A DNA stretch of 64,000 nucleotides from positions 1,302,001 to 1,366,000 of the forward strand of contig OY752146.1 in assembly GCA_963573315.1 (NCBI GenBank). Reading direction: 5' to 3'. Shown one piece after another: positions 9,230 to 20,477 of the stretch. A program made the position numbers and the translations under genes. This stretch comes from Entomortierella parvispora. Lineage: Eukaryota > Mortierellomycota > Mortierellomycetes > Mortierellales > Mortierellaceae. Under the pieces are notes generated by a model that was not told the DNA's origin, searched no databases, and worked only from the letters and a program-made list of their open reading frames with translations. The number at the start of each line of letters is the position of its first letter. Position 1 is the stretch's first letter.

Positions 9230-10365
9230 TTACTTGTTCCGGTTCGGTTTATCGTGTCGCATCTTCTTTGGAAATGATTTCATACCCTTCTTGCTTCCAA
9301 TCGAACGAGCATCCAGTTTGAAGACGTAGTAGGCAAGCTTCTTAGCAAAGTGGTGGTCTACCAAAGTTGAGTACCCAATAGAGTCCATCATCTCCACAAG
9401 CAACTCGTGGTCCATGTAGCGCGAATTTTGAATGCATGGCAGAGGAAGTACCAGATACAAAAGTCCTGTGCCTGGCACCAGGAATCGAGTCGAGTGTCGG
9501 AGGATCTGTCCACGTTGAGCAGGATCGCCCACAAAGTTGACCACTAGAGATAAGCACACAACGTCAAAAAGGTCCACGGGCTTGGAGGGTACAGGCATCT
9601 CCAAAAAATCCATTTTCGTGATCAGTGGATCCTGGGGGTTAAGGTCGATCGGCGTTGTCTTGATCCAGGAGGAGTACTTTTGATAGTTATGAGGCGAAAG
9701 TGCACCAATGTCTAATAGCTTCAATGGTTGACCGCCCTATTTTTTGTTCAGAAAGATTGAATTGAGAGGATGTTAGCCTGAGGATTCTTTACTTTCTAAC
9801 CTTTTCATCAAAGATGGTCTCCTCACAGCAGTGTTACCTTCTTGTCTAATTTGTCATGGCATTTCTCGATGACGGGGATCAGCCACTTGCTAGAGTCTCC
9901 GCCTCGTTGCTTGGATTGTCCCAGGGTTGAAGCCTTTTGGTACATGTCCAATCCTCCAAGATCATCCATTTCTTTCCTGATTTCTGCAATTCTTGCGAGG
10001 TCAGACACTCCACTCGCAGTGTTACGCGCTGGACCGTTTCCTTCTTTGCTTTTCTCGATTCTGGCCAAACATTGTGAAAGTTCCTTGTTGAGAGTGTGGT
10101 ATCGTCGGATTAACTGAGCGGTGGCAAGCGATGATTTTTTCCTCGCAACGGTCTTGGAACTAGTGATGGTCAACAAGGACGAAGTTTTTGAAGTCGTGTC
10201 TGCGCCAGAGGGGGTTAGTGCCATAAGCAACGCAATTGGATCTGCTGTCGAGGATGGGGCGATGTTTGACAGTGTGGCTGGAGAGGTAGTTCCAACTCCA
10301 GCGTCGGCCGTTACGGGTCGTTTCCGGCGGGAGACAGACCGTTTTGGTTTCTTTACAATGCCCAT
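9230..10365 (-). CDS. BMT2: 25S rRNA adenine-N1 methyltransferase Bmt2
   Basis: SAM-dependent methyltransferase expected to make the m1A mark in 25S rRNA in the nucleolus. Exons are 10365-9838 and 9736-9230 with a 101-base phase-0 intron, giving 344 aa. The N-terminus is basic (KKPKRSVSRRKRPV), as in nucleolar proteins. Family motifs are YHTLNKELSQCL, KQRGGDSSKWLIP, LLDIGALSPHNY (SAM-binding motif I), IDLNPQDPLITKMDFLEMP, VVCLSLVVNFV and LVLPLPCIQNSRYM. The C-terminus is again Lys-rich. A CACGTG box at 10521-10526 lies upstream. Confidence 0.9.
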
Positions 10366-10815
10366 GGTCGCTTTAAATTCGTTTCTTGGGTCACGGCCTG
10401 TTCCTGTATATTATGAGATTCCTGCTGATTTTGTGATTCCTCGTCTTTCCTGGTGCGCCCGTGATGCAGAATCATTGAGTTGCAGCTTCAAGAGATCTTT
10501 GCAAGCAATTTTTTTTGCGACACGTGACTGCTGATCTATTCGGATCGAATTGCCACCAACATCAAGTAGACCCCGGCACAAGAAGAGAATTCCCAACGGC
10601 GACAGTCCCCACAACGCAATTGCTCCAAGGAAGGTCTTTGTGAGCATCAGTGAATACGGTTCCATGGTGTATGGAGTTCGAAAGTATATAGCTTTTATTC
10701 GAAATCCTGGAGGGGTTTGTTTGCTTATTTGCGTCCGTTCGCCAGACGTGATCTTTCTCCTTCAAGCTACACCGTTCGGAACAATGGTAGAGAAGTTTGT
10801 TAAAAGAGTTCATTA
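10366..10815. other. Intergenic region upstream of BMT2 and downstream of LSM12
   Basis: Promoter side of BMT2 with CACGTG at 10521-10526, and the 3' flank of LSM12. No gene seen. Confidence 0.5.
10521..10526. promoter_or_regulatory. CACGTG box upstream of BMT2
   Basis: CACGTG about 156 bases upstream of the BMT2 start, continuing as CACGTGAC. Confidence 0.4.
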
Positions 10816-12206
10816 TCATACAGGCAGTCGCAACAGTGGAGGCGGAATTACCACTTTCTTAACGCGGGCAAGGCTGTTTGACGAAGACGCGTTGGCCTTG
10901 CAGTTTTCGGGCTCATACGGAGGAGCAATAATGACCTCATCCATAACTACGATCGAGTCCTTGGCCCACCTACAAGGAAGACTTTGTAAAGACAAAAAAA
11001 CCAAAAATGTCAAAAATGTCAGCTCGTCAATCTTCATGGCCAAGCTCATTAAATGTCAAAACGCCAGAAAAGACCTTCTGCAACACTTACGTCTTGCTGA
11101 GGGCGTCAAAGATATCCTGCGCAATGGTCGATACGCCAACACCAATACGAGCAGCGGCAGCATGTGCCTCCCGAACAGCCTGCTGTTCCTTTTGCTGAAT
11201 CTTGTCCAGTTGTACATATCCCACGGCGGGTAATACCGACGCGTATGTGTTGCTGTATGTGTTGCTGTTGGTTTTTTCCTCCTCTTTCGTATCACCAGAC
11301 TCAGGCTTAGGAGAGCTGACGGTACTGCCATTGTTATTCTTGATCGAGGTCGTGGCAGCAGGGAAATCGATTCCTGGTTTGGTTTGGCTAGTGCTGAGCG
11401 ATTCCAGTGGAGTTACATCTTTGATGTAGTTGAGCTTCAGGATCCGGAAATCGTACTTGGGACGAGCTCCAGCGTTTCCAACGTTACTGTTACTGCTGTT
11501 GCCGAGAGAGGGACTGTAATAGGCTGTTGGGGTTCCGGCTGCCGATGCAGACTTGGACGGGCACTGTGTTAGAGTCAAAATAGAAAAATATTGCAAAAGA
11601 GGCATGGTGTTTGCAGTTAAGGGAGCATAGACGATGCCTTGAGATGAGGATCAGACCACTGGCCATCAAACAGGTAGGAAAGATAAAAAACAAAGACAAA
11701 AAACAAAAACAGCAAAAACAGCAAGGGTAAAAGCAAGCATGGGATACAACAGACCAAAAACAGCAAAAACAGCAAGGGTAAAAGCAAGCATGGGATACAA
11801 CAGACACGAGATTGATATGAAGTACAAGGCAGTTCATGGTCACGTCGTAGGCGTAGACTTTTCCTTCAAAGATCTCATCTGCCGTGGTCACGACTCTGAC
11901 AGTCATGTCGAGAATCCACTCTAGTCCATTGGTTGGAGCTACGGGGGTAGTCGGGCTACTGGCAGTTGTTGGCACAGCCGACGTCTTTCCCGACTGAGGC
12001 CTTGAAGGGGAAGATTGGGAGCCCAGGACAGGCGATGCCTGGGTTGTGGATGGATGGCTGCCATTCTTGGTTGAGGGTGTTGACACTCCAGTTCCTGAGG
12101 TTGCAGTTCCGGCAGCAGAGGCGGTGGCCGACTTTCCAGCAGCAGCAGCGGAAGCAAAGCTGAGAGGCGTTGTTCCTGAGGGGGTCTTCTTGTTGAGGGA
12201 TTCCAT
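10816..12206 (-). CDS. LSM12: LSM12-like RNA-binding protein
   Basis: Lsm12 has an Lsm fold plus an anticodon-binding-like domain and works with ataxin-2/Pbp1 in RNA regulation. Exons read as 12206 to about 11799, 11563-11091 and 10969-10816. The N-terminal 75 residues are Ser/Thr/Ala/Pro-rich and disordered. The Lsm part is VRVVTTADEIFEGKVYAYD followed by NCLVLH, then YDFRILKLNYIKDV. The AD part is AHAAAARIGVGVSTIAQDIF, WAKDSIVVMDEVIIAPPYEP and ENCKANASSSNSLARVKKVV. The second join (T-W) is well defined. The first donor is uncertain because it falls at a tandem duplication that repeats the splice-site sequence. Confidence 0.87.
11705..11805. repeat. Two-copy 51-base tandem repeat in LSM12 intron 1
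   Basis: Two perfect 50-base copies (11705-11754 and 11756-11805) separated by one base. On the minus strand each contains GTATCCCAT, a possible 5' splice donor. Confidence 0.9.
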
Positions 12207-12784
12207 GAAGGTCTTTGCTGTTGTCGAATGGAAGGAGGATGGGAGAGATGGTTGTTTGTTGGAGACGAATCAGGAGCAGGGACAAGGAAAAAGCCCGGAT
12301 AAATCATAAATCATAAAATGAGGTCCCATATCGATTTTTAAAAAATAAAATCATAATAAGTTTAAAATCTTATTGAAGATAACGCGTCGCTGCACGATCT
12401 CAAGGGCTTCAAGAAGTCGCCAATTTCAGAGGGGCAGGGAAGCACAGGGAAGCATTTTGCACAACTCTGCACTTGCCCTGATGAGCAAAGATGATTCCTT
12501 TACTTGGGTGTGATACTCATGTCGACTTTTATCCCTTGGACGTGATCCACTGCGGTAAAAGTCGACATTCTCACGCTGAACGAAAGCAATAAAGAAAATT
12601 TCCTTGGCGAGGCACAAAAACTGACATTTGTGCACCATGCAACGGTACCATATTTGGGCTGTTGTTTGTTTCTGATCAACACTGCAACTCCCTTAAAACG
12701 CCCCTCTTGCCAAACTTCGGCCTTTCTTCCTCAACCACTCACCTCCTCCCTGAATCCGTAGCAGACTACCGGTTAGAAAAGAAA
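12207..12784. other. Divergent promoter region, LSM12 and membrane-protein gene
   Basis: Contains the perfect 13-base inverted repeat at 12519-12568 and an AT-rich stretch at 12300-12370. No gene seen. Confidence 0.5.
12519..12568. repeat. Perfect 13-base inverted repeat, 24-base loop
   Basis: ATGTCGACTTTTA at 12519-12531 is followed by its exact reverse complement at 12556-12568. Confidence 0.8.
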
Positions 12785-14486
12785 ATGAACAAAGGACACC
12801 AAGCGGACGATTCCACGGGTACAGTACTGGGCCACTCTTCGGAATCCACCACAGTGAATATCGAGCCCGTGAACGAGGATCAGCCACCAAAATACATGCC
12901 GAGCGTTCCGCCAACAACGCGAGAAGCTCCTCCAAATATGCCGCCACCGCCCAAGAAACAACCTCAGAGTAGCTACGGAGCCACCAACGGTAGCAATGCC
13001 GCTGGTGGGAGCACCGAGAGTTCACCTCTTCTTGATCACACTCCACGATCCCTGCCAAATGTTTGGAACAACCTGCGCAACAGGATCAGGGCAACTATTG
13101 GCTCGTTGCGTTATAGATTCAGAGGTACATACCTACACAGTCAGGACATAATTCATGACCACTTTGTTCTCTATTGTCATTATCTTACTAACTTGGACCA
13201 TGGTGAACGATAGAATGGAGGAGCGAAAACCCATTCTATGTATTTGTGTTGATTATCCTTTTGCCCGTAGCTCTGCTTTTTCTCTTTTTGGTAAGTGAGG
13301 GGCTGCAACTGTAGCCAAACTCCACGATAATCTCTTGCTGTACGTTGACTATATCTTTTTTCTCTCCAAAATAGCTCTTATGCGATTGTCTGGGGGGTGA
13401 GTGTGTAATACCGAGTGACGCCGAAGTGGTCACCATGAAGCAGACTATTGATCCTGGCTTGTATTCTGAGCTTTTTTTTCGACTGGAACGCGGAATTGTA
13501 AGTCAACTTGGGGGTTAATTGTTTGTTTTTTTTTTTTTTTTTTTTTTTTTTTCGCTCTGGTTAATGGTTGCCTCCAACATAATCGAGGTCCTTCTATCTG
13601 TTTCTCACGCGTCTTATAACCGTTCTTTCCTCTCCCTCTTTTCCAGTCTGGCAACATTTCTGTCTGGAAGTCCAGGGATATTAACACTAGTCAGATTGAA
13701 ATCTTCATGTATATGAAGGCATCGACCCCAGACATGCTGTCCCACATGGCTAAATCTCTTCAGTTGAGCCCTCAAAGAGGCAGGGCTGAATCCAGCATCT
13801 TTATGAACATGACGGAGCCGGCGCTCAAAAAAGCCCTGGAGCGAAACTGCACAAGAGTCGAGGTCGACATTGTCTTCCCGCGCAACCTCACTGAATTCCG
13901 TGGAATCGAGATTCAGAGCACCGTTAGGGGCAATATTCAGATCAGAATGGATGACATCTATGTCACCAACAAGATGGTGATCAAGACTGAACGTGGTGAT
14001 GTGGAGATTGAAGACGCTATTGTAGAGAAGGAGCTCAATGTCAGGTCCAGTGGCAGCATCAAAGCCGACGTGAAGGTGAAGTCCTTGGTGGATCTGCAGG
14101 CAAGCGGGAAAATCAACCTGGAACTGGCTTCCAAAAGTCCAACTCTTTTTGTAAAAGCAAAATCTGCCTCCAGCAAGGTGATTGTTTTCTTGGTAAAGAC
14201 GAAACAGTATTTCTTGCGAGTTCACGTCTTATTCACTGGCATGCCGATTCACATTATCTCTGTCTTTCTTGAAAAAAAAAATCAACAGACTCGATCGTTC
14301 AATGGCCATTTTGTATTGAAAACTACGTCTGAAGTTCCGATGGTGACGAGTCCCTGTTGTATTTACCCAACTCGATGGGACAACTACACGCTGGAAGGCT
14401 TTGTGTCGAAATGGGATGAGGAACCTGGGTACCTTCCTCGAGTCGAAGTCAAAGGCCGTGCTGCCAAACTGAAGCTGGTCTTCTGA
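12785..14486 (+). CDS. Single-pass membrane protein with beta-repeat ectodomain (427 aa)
   Basis: Exons are 12785-13124, 13214-13290, 13375-13497, 13647-14192 and 14289-14486. The first 100 residues are polar and Pro-rich (cytoplasmic), followed by a basic segment WNNLRNRIRATIGSLRYRFR and one hydrophobic helix, FYVFVLIILLPVALLFLFL, which suggests type II topology. After the membrane come Cys-containing CDCLGGECVIP and a long beta-rich region with repeats such as IQSTVRGNIQIRMDDIYV, VIKTERGDVEIEDAIV and LNVRSSGSIKADVKV. These recall DUF4097-like putative adhesin repeats. Function unknown, probably at the cell surface or in the endomembrane lumen. The last intron is in frame and was inferred from GTAAAG and CAACAG. 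Confidence 0.7.
13526..13552. repeat. T27 homopolymer in an intron
   Basis: Run of 27 T within intron 3 of the membrane-protein gene. Confidence 0.85.
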
Positions 14487-14653
14487 TCTGCACCAAAATA
14501 AACCAATCGTGTGGTTTCCCTTCAGCTTTAAACTAGAGAATGGAGGGTTATTTTTTTACTTCACAAAAATATTGTACAAGAGGAGTCTGAGCACTGCAAA
14601 CGAGCAAACGGGTTAGGTATTGAGAGATAACGGCAAGGCGATTAAAGGCGATT

Positions 14654-15429
14654 TCAGTTGACGGCAGCTGGTCCCTTGACAATATTCGCGACGACTCCCC
14701 CGCTGGTGGCAGTAGCCAAGCACTGGTTGACGACTTCGAGCAAATGCGAGTTCTCCAAAGCGGCAGCAACTCTCTCCTTGTCATTCAACTGCTTGTTTAC
14801 AGCATGCTCGCTCTGGTGTGTGCCTTTCCTTACAGAGATATCAACCTACAACGTTGTGGATGATGAGAAAAAAATAGATTGTTAGTGTTAAATTAAAAGC
14901 AGGAATTCTCGGGCAGTAGAGGAACCTCGGGAGCACCCGTTGCGAGACTGCCCGTTAGTTTAGTGTTACCTTGAAACGAGAGGGAAGACATCTAAGAAGG
15001 CGGACACGAATGCAGAGCCCAATCAAAGTCGCCATAGAGCAGTGTGGGATTGTGGGTGTAAACTCGACAAGGATGCTGTTGTTCTCGTCTGACACTTGGA
15101 TGTGGTCTCTCTGGGTTACGTTGAGCTGCTCCAGCGAAAGAGGATGTTCAGGGTCTGAAATGGAGCGAATGAGGTCTAGAAGGCCAATAAAAAGGTGCAA
15201 ATACGACTGATGAGTAAAACGTCTACTGCTGCTTTGTGGGTGCAGGTCCCAGGTCCATGGTCTGCGCAAGAGGACAGAGCATGAATGGAGAATAGGATGT
15301 ACCAAAGATCTCTTGTGCGTCGATAGGGTCCTCCTGGTCCTCGTTCTCGTCATCCTCGCGCCACTCCCGGGTCGAGTGACCAGCGGAAGCTTCGTAGATG
15401 ACTGGGTTCTGGTTGATGAGGGTGGTCAT
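14654..15429 (-). CDS. CIA2: Cytosolic Fe-S assembly factor Cia2 (MIP18/FAM96 family)
   Basis: CIA-targeting-complex subunit that passes Fe-S clusters with Cia1 and Mms19 to cytosolic and nuclear apoproteins. Exons are 15429-15303, 15175-14970 and 14845-14654, with phases 1 and 0, giving 174 aa. Hallmarks are [47 protein letters not shown], the near-invariant [20 protein letters not shown] (with the reactive Cys) and [20 protein letters not shown] followed by [15 protein letters not shown]. Length and order match the family. Confidence 0.96.
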
Positions 15430-16351
15430 TGCAGGGTGCTGAAAGAATGAATGTGATGCAAAGAATGAAGAACAGCTTTGACGACAGACTGAGTCAAAAA
15501 AGATAAAAAGGCGGTTTATCAGATTTGGGAAAGAAACACACAGCCCATGCGATTGAGGGCGTTCCAATCTTCCGGCATGTGACCTTGTCGAAGGGATCCC
15601 TCTATGTCATGTGATATTCATCGTCATCCAATCAGATTCGGTCTATGTCTTCGTAGGTGGGGGGAAGGGAAAGTACCCGTCATCCCGAGTAGGTCTCTAA
15701 GAAAGTACCCCAAAAAGTCATTTCCCGATGGTACCCTCTAATTGTTATTTGTAGGTTAAACCATTGCGGATGTGCCTAGGTACTTTTTAATAAGAAACAA
15801 TAATTTTGAGACTCAAAAGTGATAGAATATGGAGTGAAGACGCGTGAAAAGTTGGGATATAGTACATCAAAAAAATTAATGTTGCACTTTTCCTCACTTC
15901 TTATTTTCTACTTCAGAAAAGTCATTTTACACACTCCTCCATTAATAAAAAGTTATAGTATTAGGTTTGCAGAACTTGCTCATCTTATTTTTAACGAAAT
16001 CGGCTGAGAATTGGTCGAGAAAATGAAAAATGAAAACAGTTAACACTACACAAAATACCATTATTGTGGATATTTTGTAGTTTAGTTGATGTGCGAGCAC
16101 AGAAAAGTGCATGAAAGAGCGCGTTTGAGTGTAAGGGAAGGTGCAGGAAAGTATGGGAGAGTATGGGAGAATATAGGAGAGTGAGAGAACCTATGGGAAG
16201 GAGTGAGAGAATGAAATAGTAGAAGATACTTTGAAAGAATGTGAGAGATATGAGGGCAGTAGGCAACATCAGTTGAGAGAAAGGCAAGAGACGAACAATG
16301 GGTACTGGTGGCAACATGGTAATGGTGTGAACATATTATTTGTTTATTGTT
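15430..16351. other. AT-rich intergenic region next to the MULE
   Basis: About 900 bases with imperfect short repeats (AGTATGGGAG-like units near 16135-16200). No gene or clear terminal inverted repeat was seen. Confidence 0.5.
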
Positions 16352-19128
16352 TCAATACCGCTGTCGTTGCCGTTTGAAATTGAGGTTCTGACCTGGTAAT
16401 CGAGGGAATGATGGCTCAAACACGTCGATCAGTTCCTTCAGCTTTGCCTCTACTTGTGCCCGGAGAGGATATTCTGCTTTCTTATCTCTCAGTTCCTCCA
16501 GGAGACCAAGACGCTGCATGCCGATGGTAATATGGTCCACATCTGGTGTGAGATATCCTGGTGCACCCTGAATATCAGGCTGAAGAATTCCAAGGTGGAA
16601 GCTGGCCTGATGTTCCCACAAGTCGGCACGGAAAAGCTTGATGTGAGGCAGTTCGATCTGGACCAGGGCAATATGTTTGCAGCAGCTCTTGTTGTTGTAG
16701 AAAAACATGCAAGAGCATTGGGTGATGTGGCCGATGGGAGACTTGGAGAAGTCGATCTTGACTTTGTAGCCTACCGCAATGTTTGTGAAGGACTCCACAT
16801 AAAGGGTGTCATCGGACTTTTGCTTCATGTACGCTCCGACATAGCCCCTCGATTCCCGAGTCTTGATATGATCCCGTGCAAGGTCTGTGACATGAAGCTC
16901 CTCTTTTTGAGCTGGATTCATCCTGCCGACATTTACGATACTCCGCATACACTTTTGTTGGAAATGAGGGACCGCCATTATCGCAAGAGTGTAGATGACG
17001 GTATCCAGACGTCGTTGCTGCTTGTCCCTGAAGAAGTGGCGCTTGAGAGTGTTGTGCCACGATTCAATATAGTTGTTTGTATCAATCGAAGAGTAGGATA
17101 CCTCTTGTCGATAACAGAGCATCCAGGACTTCTGTCTCCTTGAAACCTCCTCATGGTGTGCCTCAAACGCAAGCGGGCCAAAGTAGTTCTTGTTGAGATA
17201 ACTCAGAAGATCTTTCTGGTCTTTCCAAACTTCACGAAAGGTCCTTATGAGCTCCTGTGCCTCTGTTGAGTTCTTTTCGTACAAGATCTTGCGAAGATCA
17301 GCTCGAAGCTAGAAACGGGTGTCGGGTCTTAGGTTAATACAGTCAAAGAGGGCAGCTAGCACACCAGTGTGACACTCTGTGTTTTTAACATACCTGTGCT
17401 CTTATTTCAACTCTTCTGTCGACAGGGTGGACGCCTAGTCCCGTCATCCTACTCTTGACCTCGCGTTCCCACACCTTCAAGACGTGCCATGCACAGTAGA
17501 AGATGGGGACACCTGGAAATGCAGTTTTAATGGCTAGAATCTCTGTGGGGCCTTGATCTGTGATAACTGCATTAGGGGTGAACGTATAGTCCTCCCCATC
17601 CTTGGAGAACAGCACCTTCATCTTGTTGCGAATGGAAGTTAGCCAGTTGGACAGAATGAGGGCATCACAAGACCTCGTCAAAAGGAATGCAACAGGGATG
17701 CCAAAGCCTGTATCTGAATTCTTCAAGACGAGAGTGAACAGATAGGTATCCTCCCTAAGAATAGGAACAAGTCTTTATAAGTATATACGAGTTATTAGAG
17801 ATGGCGGATGCACTGTTAGAAAAGTATCCAACTTGCCCAAAAACTTTATGAGTTCCGTCAAAGCACAGTGTGCTGCCGTGTGTCTTAAGCTGCTGTAGTT
17901 GCCACAAGCAAGCGAATCCAAAATATATCCCGTTGGTGGTGTCGTTCTTGTCGTAAAAGGTAAACCCATTGTCTTGTTCAAATTCTTCCATCCACTTTAT
18001 AGATGATGGAACCTCAAGTTTATCCTTCCTTATCTCGGCAGTCGTCTTCTTGTGCCATATGTTGTATACATCGTCATAAGTGACAAAGTTGCCTCTTGAT
18101 AGCTGCCCGCCATCTTCTCGTGTAATTTGCATGAATTTATCGTAGTCCATCGTCAGTCGTTGCATTACCCGGTGAATTGTTGATCCTTGGTCAATCAGCC
18201 GTTCGATTGCCGCCTTGATAGCTGCAGACTTTTGTCGTGTCCCGAGATCGGTAATGTCGCCTACAGTGTGGTTGTGTTGGTAGTAATACTCAACGACGCA
18301 TGCCGGCTGGCGAAAGCCGTTTGACATCATTACCGGTTGATATAGAGCCGCAATCCGGGACGGGCAACCTGTCTTGATACTTTCCTTTCGCGCGCGGACT
18401 TTGCCAGTCTTACCTCCTTTGACTCTCTCCTTCCGCTCTTGCTTTTTGCCTGCGCACTGACACGCAAACGTGAGTCGACGTTGGTTGTCGGGATCATTGT
18501 ACTTGTATTCTCTTAACAATACAAAGTTGGTTGAGATAGTCCTTTGATGCCTCGCCATCCAGCCTTCGAACAAGCAGGGATCTAGATAGAACTCGGCCAC
18601 TTCCTCATCAAGCCTGATAAACCTGAAGTTTGGATCGAGTTTGAAATGCTCTGCAGAGCGCAGGATGTGGGTATCTCTAGACAGTACTCCTCGTGTCCTG
18701 CTCAGCACGATGCCATTGAGCCCTTCTGTGATGCGCGTCCGAAGCAACTGTCAGAGTGACTGGAGTCAGTGTACAGTTTGCTACATGGCAACAAAAAGCA
18801 ACGTATGCTGGACGATACCAACCTCCATGTCTGCTTGGCTTGCTTCCACATTATCATCGCCCTCCTCCTTCTTTGCGGTATCTCGTATCTCTTCTATAGC
18901 AGCATTCTGGAGGTTGACTTCGTTAATGCACAGCTAATGAACCTCAACGCAAACATACTCCATCAGAAAGTCATCTTCCCTTACAAGTTCGTCGAAAGCG
19001 TTGGTCACTATCTGCTCTATTTGATCACAAGCAAGCTTGTCTTCCACTATAGGATCATCGGCAGAGATGCTGGAGGCCTGCTCTTCAGCAGATATGTCAG
19101 GGTGAGGGGCAGGGGTATTCAGGTCCAT
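16352..19128 (-). mobile_element. Mutator-like (MULE) transposase gene with SWIM zinc finger
   Basis: DNA transposase of the MULE superfamily. Exons on the minus strand read as 19128 to about 18950, about 18930 to 18820, 18747-17837, 17754-17394 and 17308-16352. Catalytic residues are visible: first Asp in LCFDGTHKVFG, second Asp in NAVITDQGPTEIL followed by FYCAWHVLKVW, and Glu in NNYIESWHNTLKRHF. A SWIM-type zinc finger (CSCMFF, then CCKHI) lies near the C-terminus. The intron at 17755-17836 begins GCAAGT, and only this GC-AG splice restores the conserved join KVFG-EDTYLF. The reading frame is otherwise intact, so the element may be recent. No terminal inverted repeats were found by eye. 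The N-terminal joins are approximate. Confidence 0.87.
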
Positions 19129-19266
19129 GGTGATGGAGGAAGATGGAGGGATGGCGCGAAATCGCGTGCATTGTTTTCATCGACTAGTCATGTGACTAAG
19201 AAAGGAGTGAGTGTGATCGTATGGGCTGCGTTTGGGACTTAAGGGGGCTCGAAAGAAACGAATCAG

Positions 19267-19272
19267 CACGTG
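19267..19272. promoter_or_regulatory. CACGTG box upstream of small mitochondrial-type gene
   Basis: CACGTGAC about 140 bases upstream of the ATG at 19408. Confidence 0.4.
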
Positions 19273-19407
19273 ACTCTTGATCGCAAGCCACCGGAACAAA
19301 AATATCGTTCCTTCATCGGCGGGCAGGGACGAGTACAGTTACATTGAAATTCATTGTCATCCCATCTCTCCCCTCATCCCTCCCCCTCCACTCCATCTCT
19401 AATCACA

Positions 19408-20183
19408 ATGTCTGGCGGTCGCTACCCTTACCCCAAGCACGTTTGGTACGTTGTCTAAACCCGCCCTCCATCGTTTTTGCTCTTTTATACTCGCCCTATT
19501 TCGACCTCGGAGATGTTCTTCCGAGCTGCTCTCGGAAACCGAACCTCGCAGGACTCTACAGGACCCATTCAGGACACAAACAATGGCTTCGATGCTCATA
19601 GGAATCGACAACAAGAATCATAGCCTGCATAGGAACCATGCCATCCTCTTCAAATGATGGACTTGACCCCCCCAGCAATTTAGAAAAAAGACTGGTGTCT
19701 TGCTGATTCCATTACCCACAGGACACGTTACTGATTTGTCCCTAACTTGCCTGTTTTCCCCTAATCAGGTCTCCTACCGGTGGTTGGTGGACTCAGCCTA
19801 CTAACTGGAAGTCCAACACCGCTGTTGCCGTTGGTATCACTGCTGGCATTGTCGCCGGTGCCTGGAAGTACTCTGCCAACAACGAGGTATGCCTCCCTAC
19901 TTGCTTTTATGTAGAGATATTACTCGCGGCACAGACGAACAATTGCTAACAGCCTGCCTCCCTGTACCTTTTCATCGTCACTCTATCATTAGCAACGCCA
20001 CACCCGCCCCACTGGCTGGATCCCATCCCAGATGGTATGATGCATGGCCATAGTCTTTCATGTTGTCACTGTTTTCGCCATCGCACCTTGAATATTTTTC
20101 GTGTACCTGATCTAACCCGGATTTCTTTGAACAATTAGTGGGCAAAGGAGTTCAAGGACGGCGAGGTCTACGGAAAGAAGTAA
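19408..20183 (+). CDS. Small single-membrane-span protein, possible complex I accessory subunit
   Basis: An 80-aa protein from four exons: 19408-19445, 19769-19886, 19993-20034 and 20139-20183. It reads MSGGRYPYPKHV, WSPTGGWWTQPTNWKSNT, a hydrophobic span AVAVGITAGIVAGAWKYSA, then a polar tail with IPSQMWAKEFKDGEVYGKK. The PYPK-VWSP-GGWW start followed by one membrane span resembles small fungal inner-mitochondrial-membrane proteins, perhaps an accessory subunit of NADH dehydrogenase. I am not sure of the family name. The three tiny downstream exons are all supported by good splice sites and consistent phase. A CACGTG box is upstream, as for NDUFB3 at 60106. Confidence 0.72.
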
Positions 20184-20477
20184 ATAACGACGTTAACAGG
20201 ACAGATGTGTCATGGAAAACGACTCGCGGAAGGACAAAAAAAAGTCGCTGCATAGAAATTGACGCGGTCGAGAATACCAAAATAAACATCCACTCAGGAA
20301 ATGAAATCGAGATCCAACCCACGTTCAAAAGGAATGATTACGTGTCTTTCCTCATTGCGTCCAGTTCAAGCCAACTATTGATCGGAAGCATTTTTTTTTA
20401 TTGAAAAATCCAGACAGTGGAATGTTTTGTCTGAGTGTTCCTTTGATTGATACCATTCTCAAATTTATAGTCATACT

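Noticed and set aside
10550-11233. 227-codon plus-strand frame over the LSM12 3' exons
   Set aside because: Antisense to conserved LSM12 exons with consistent splice phases, and it has no domain of its own.
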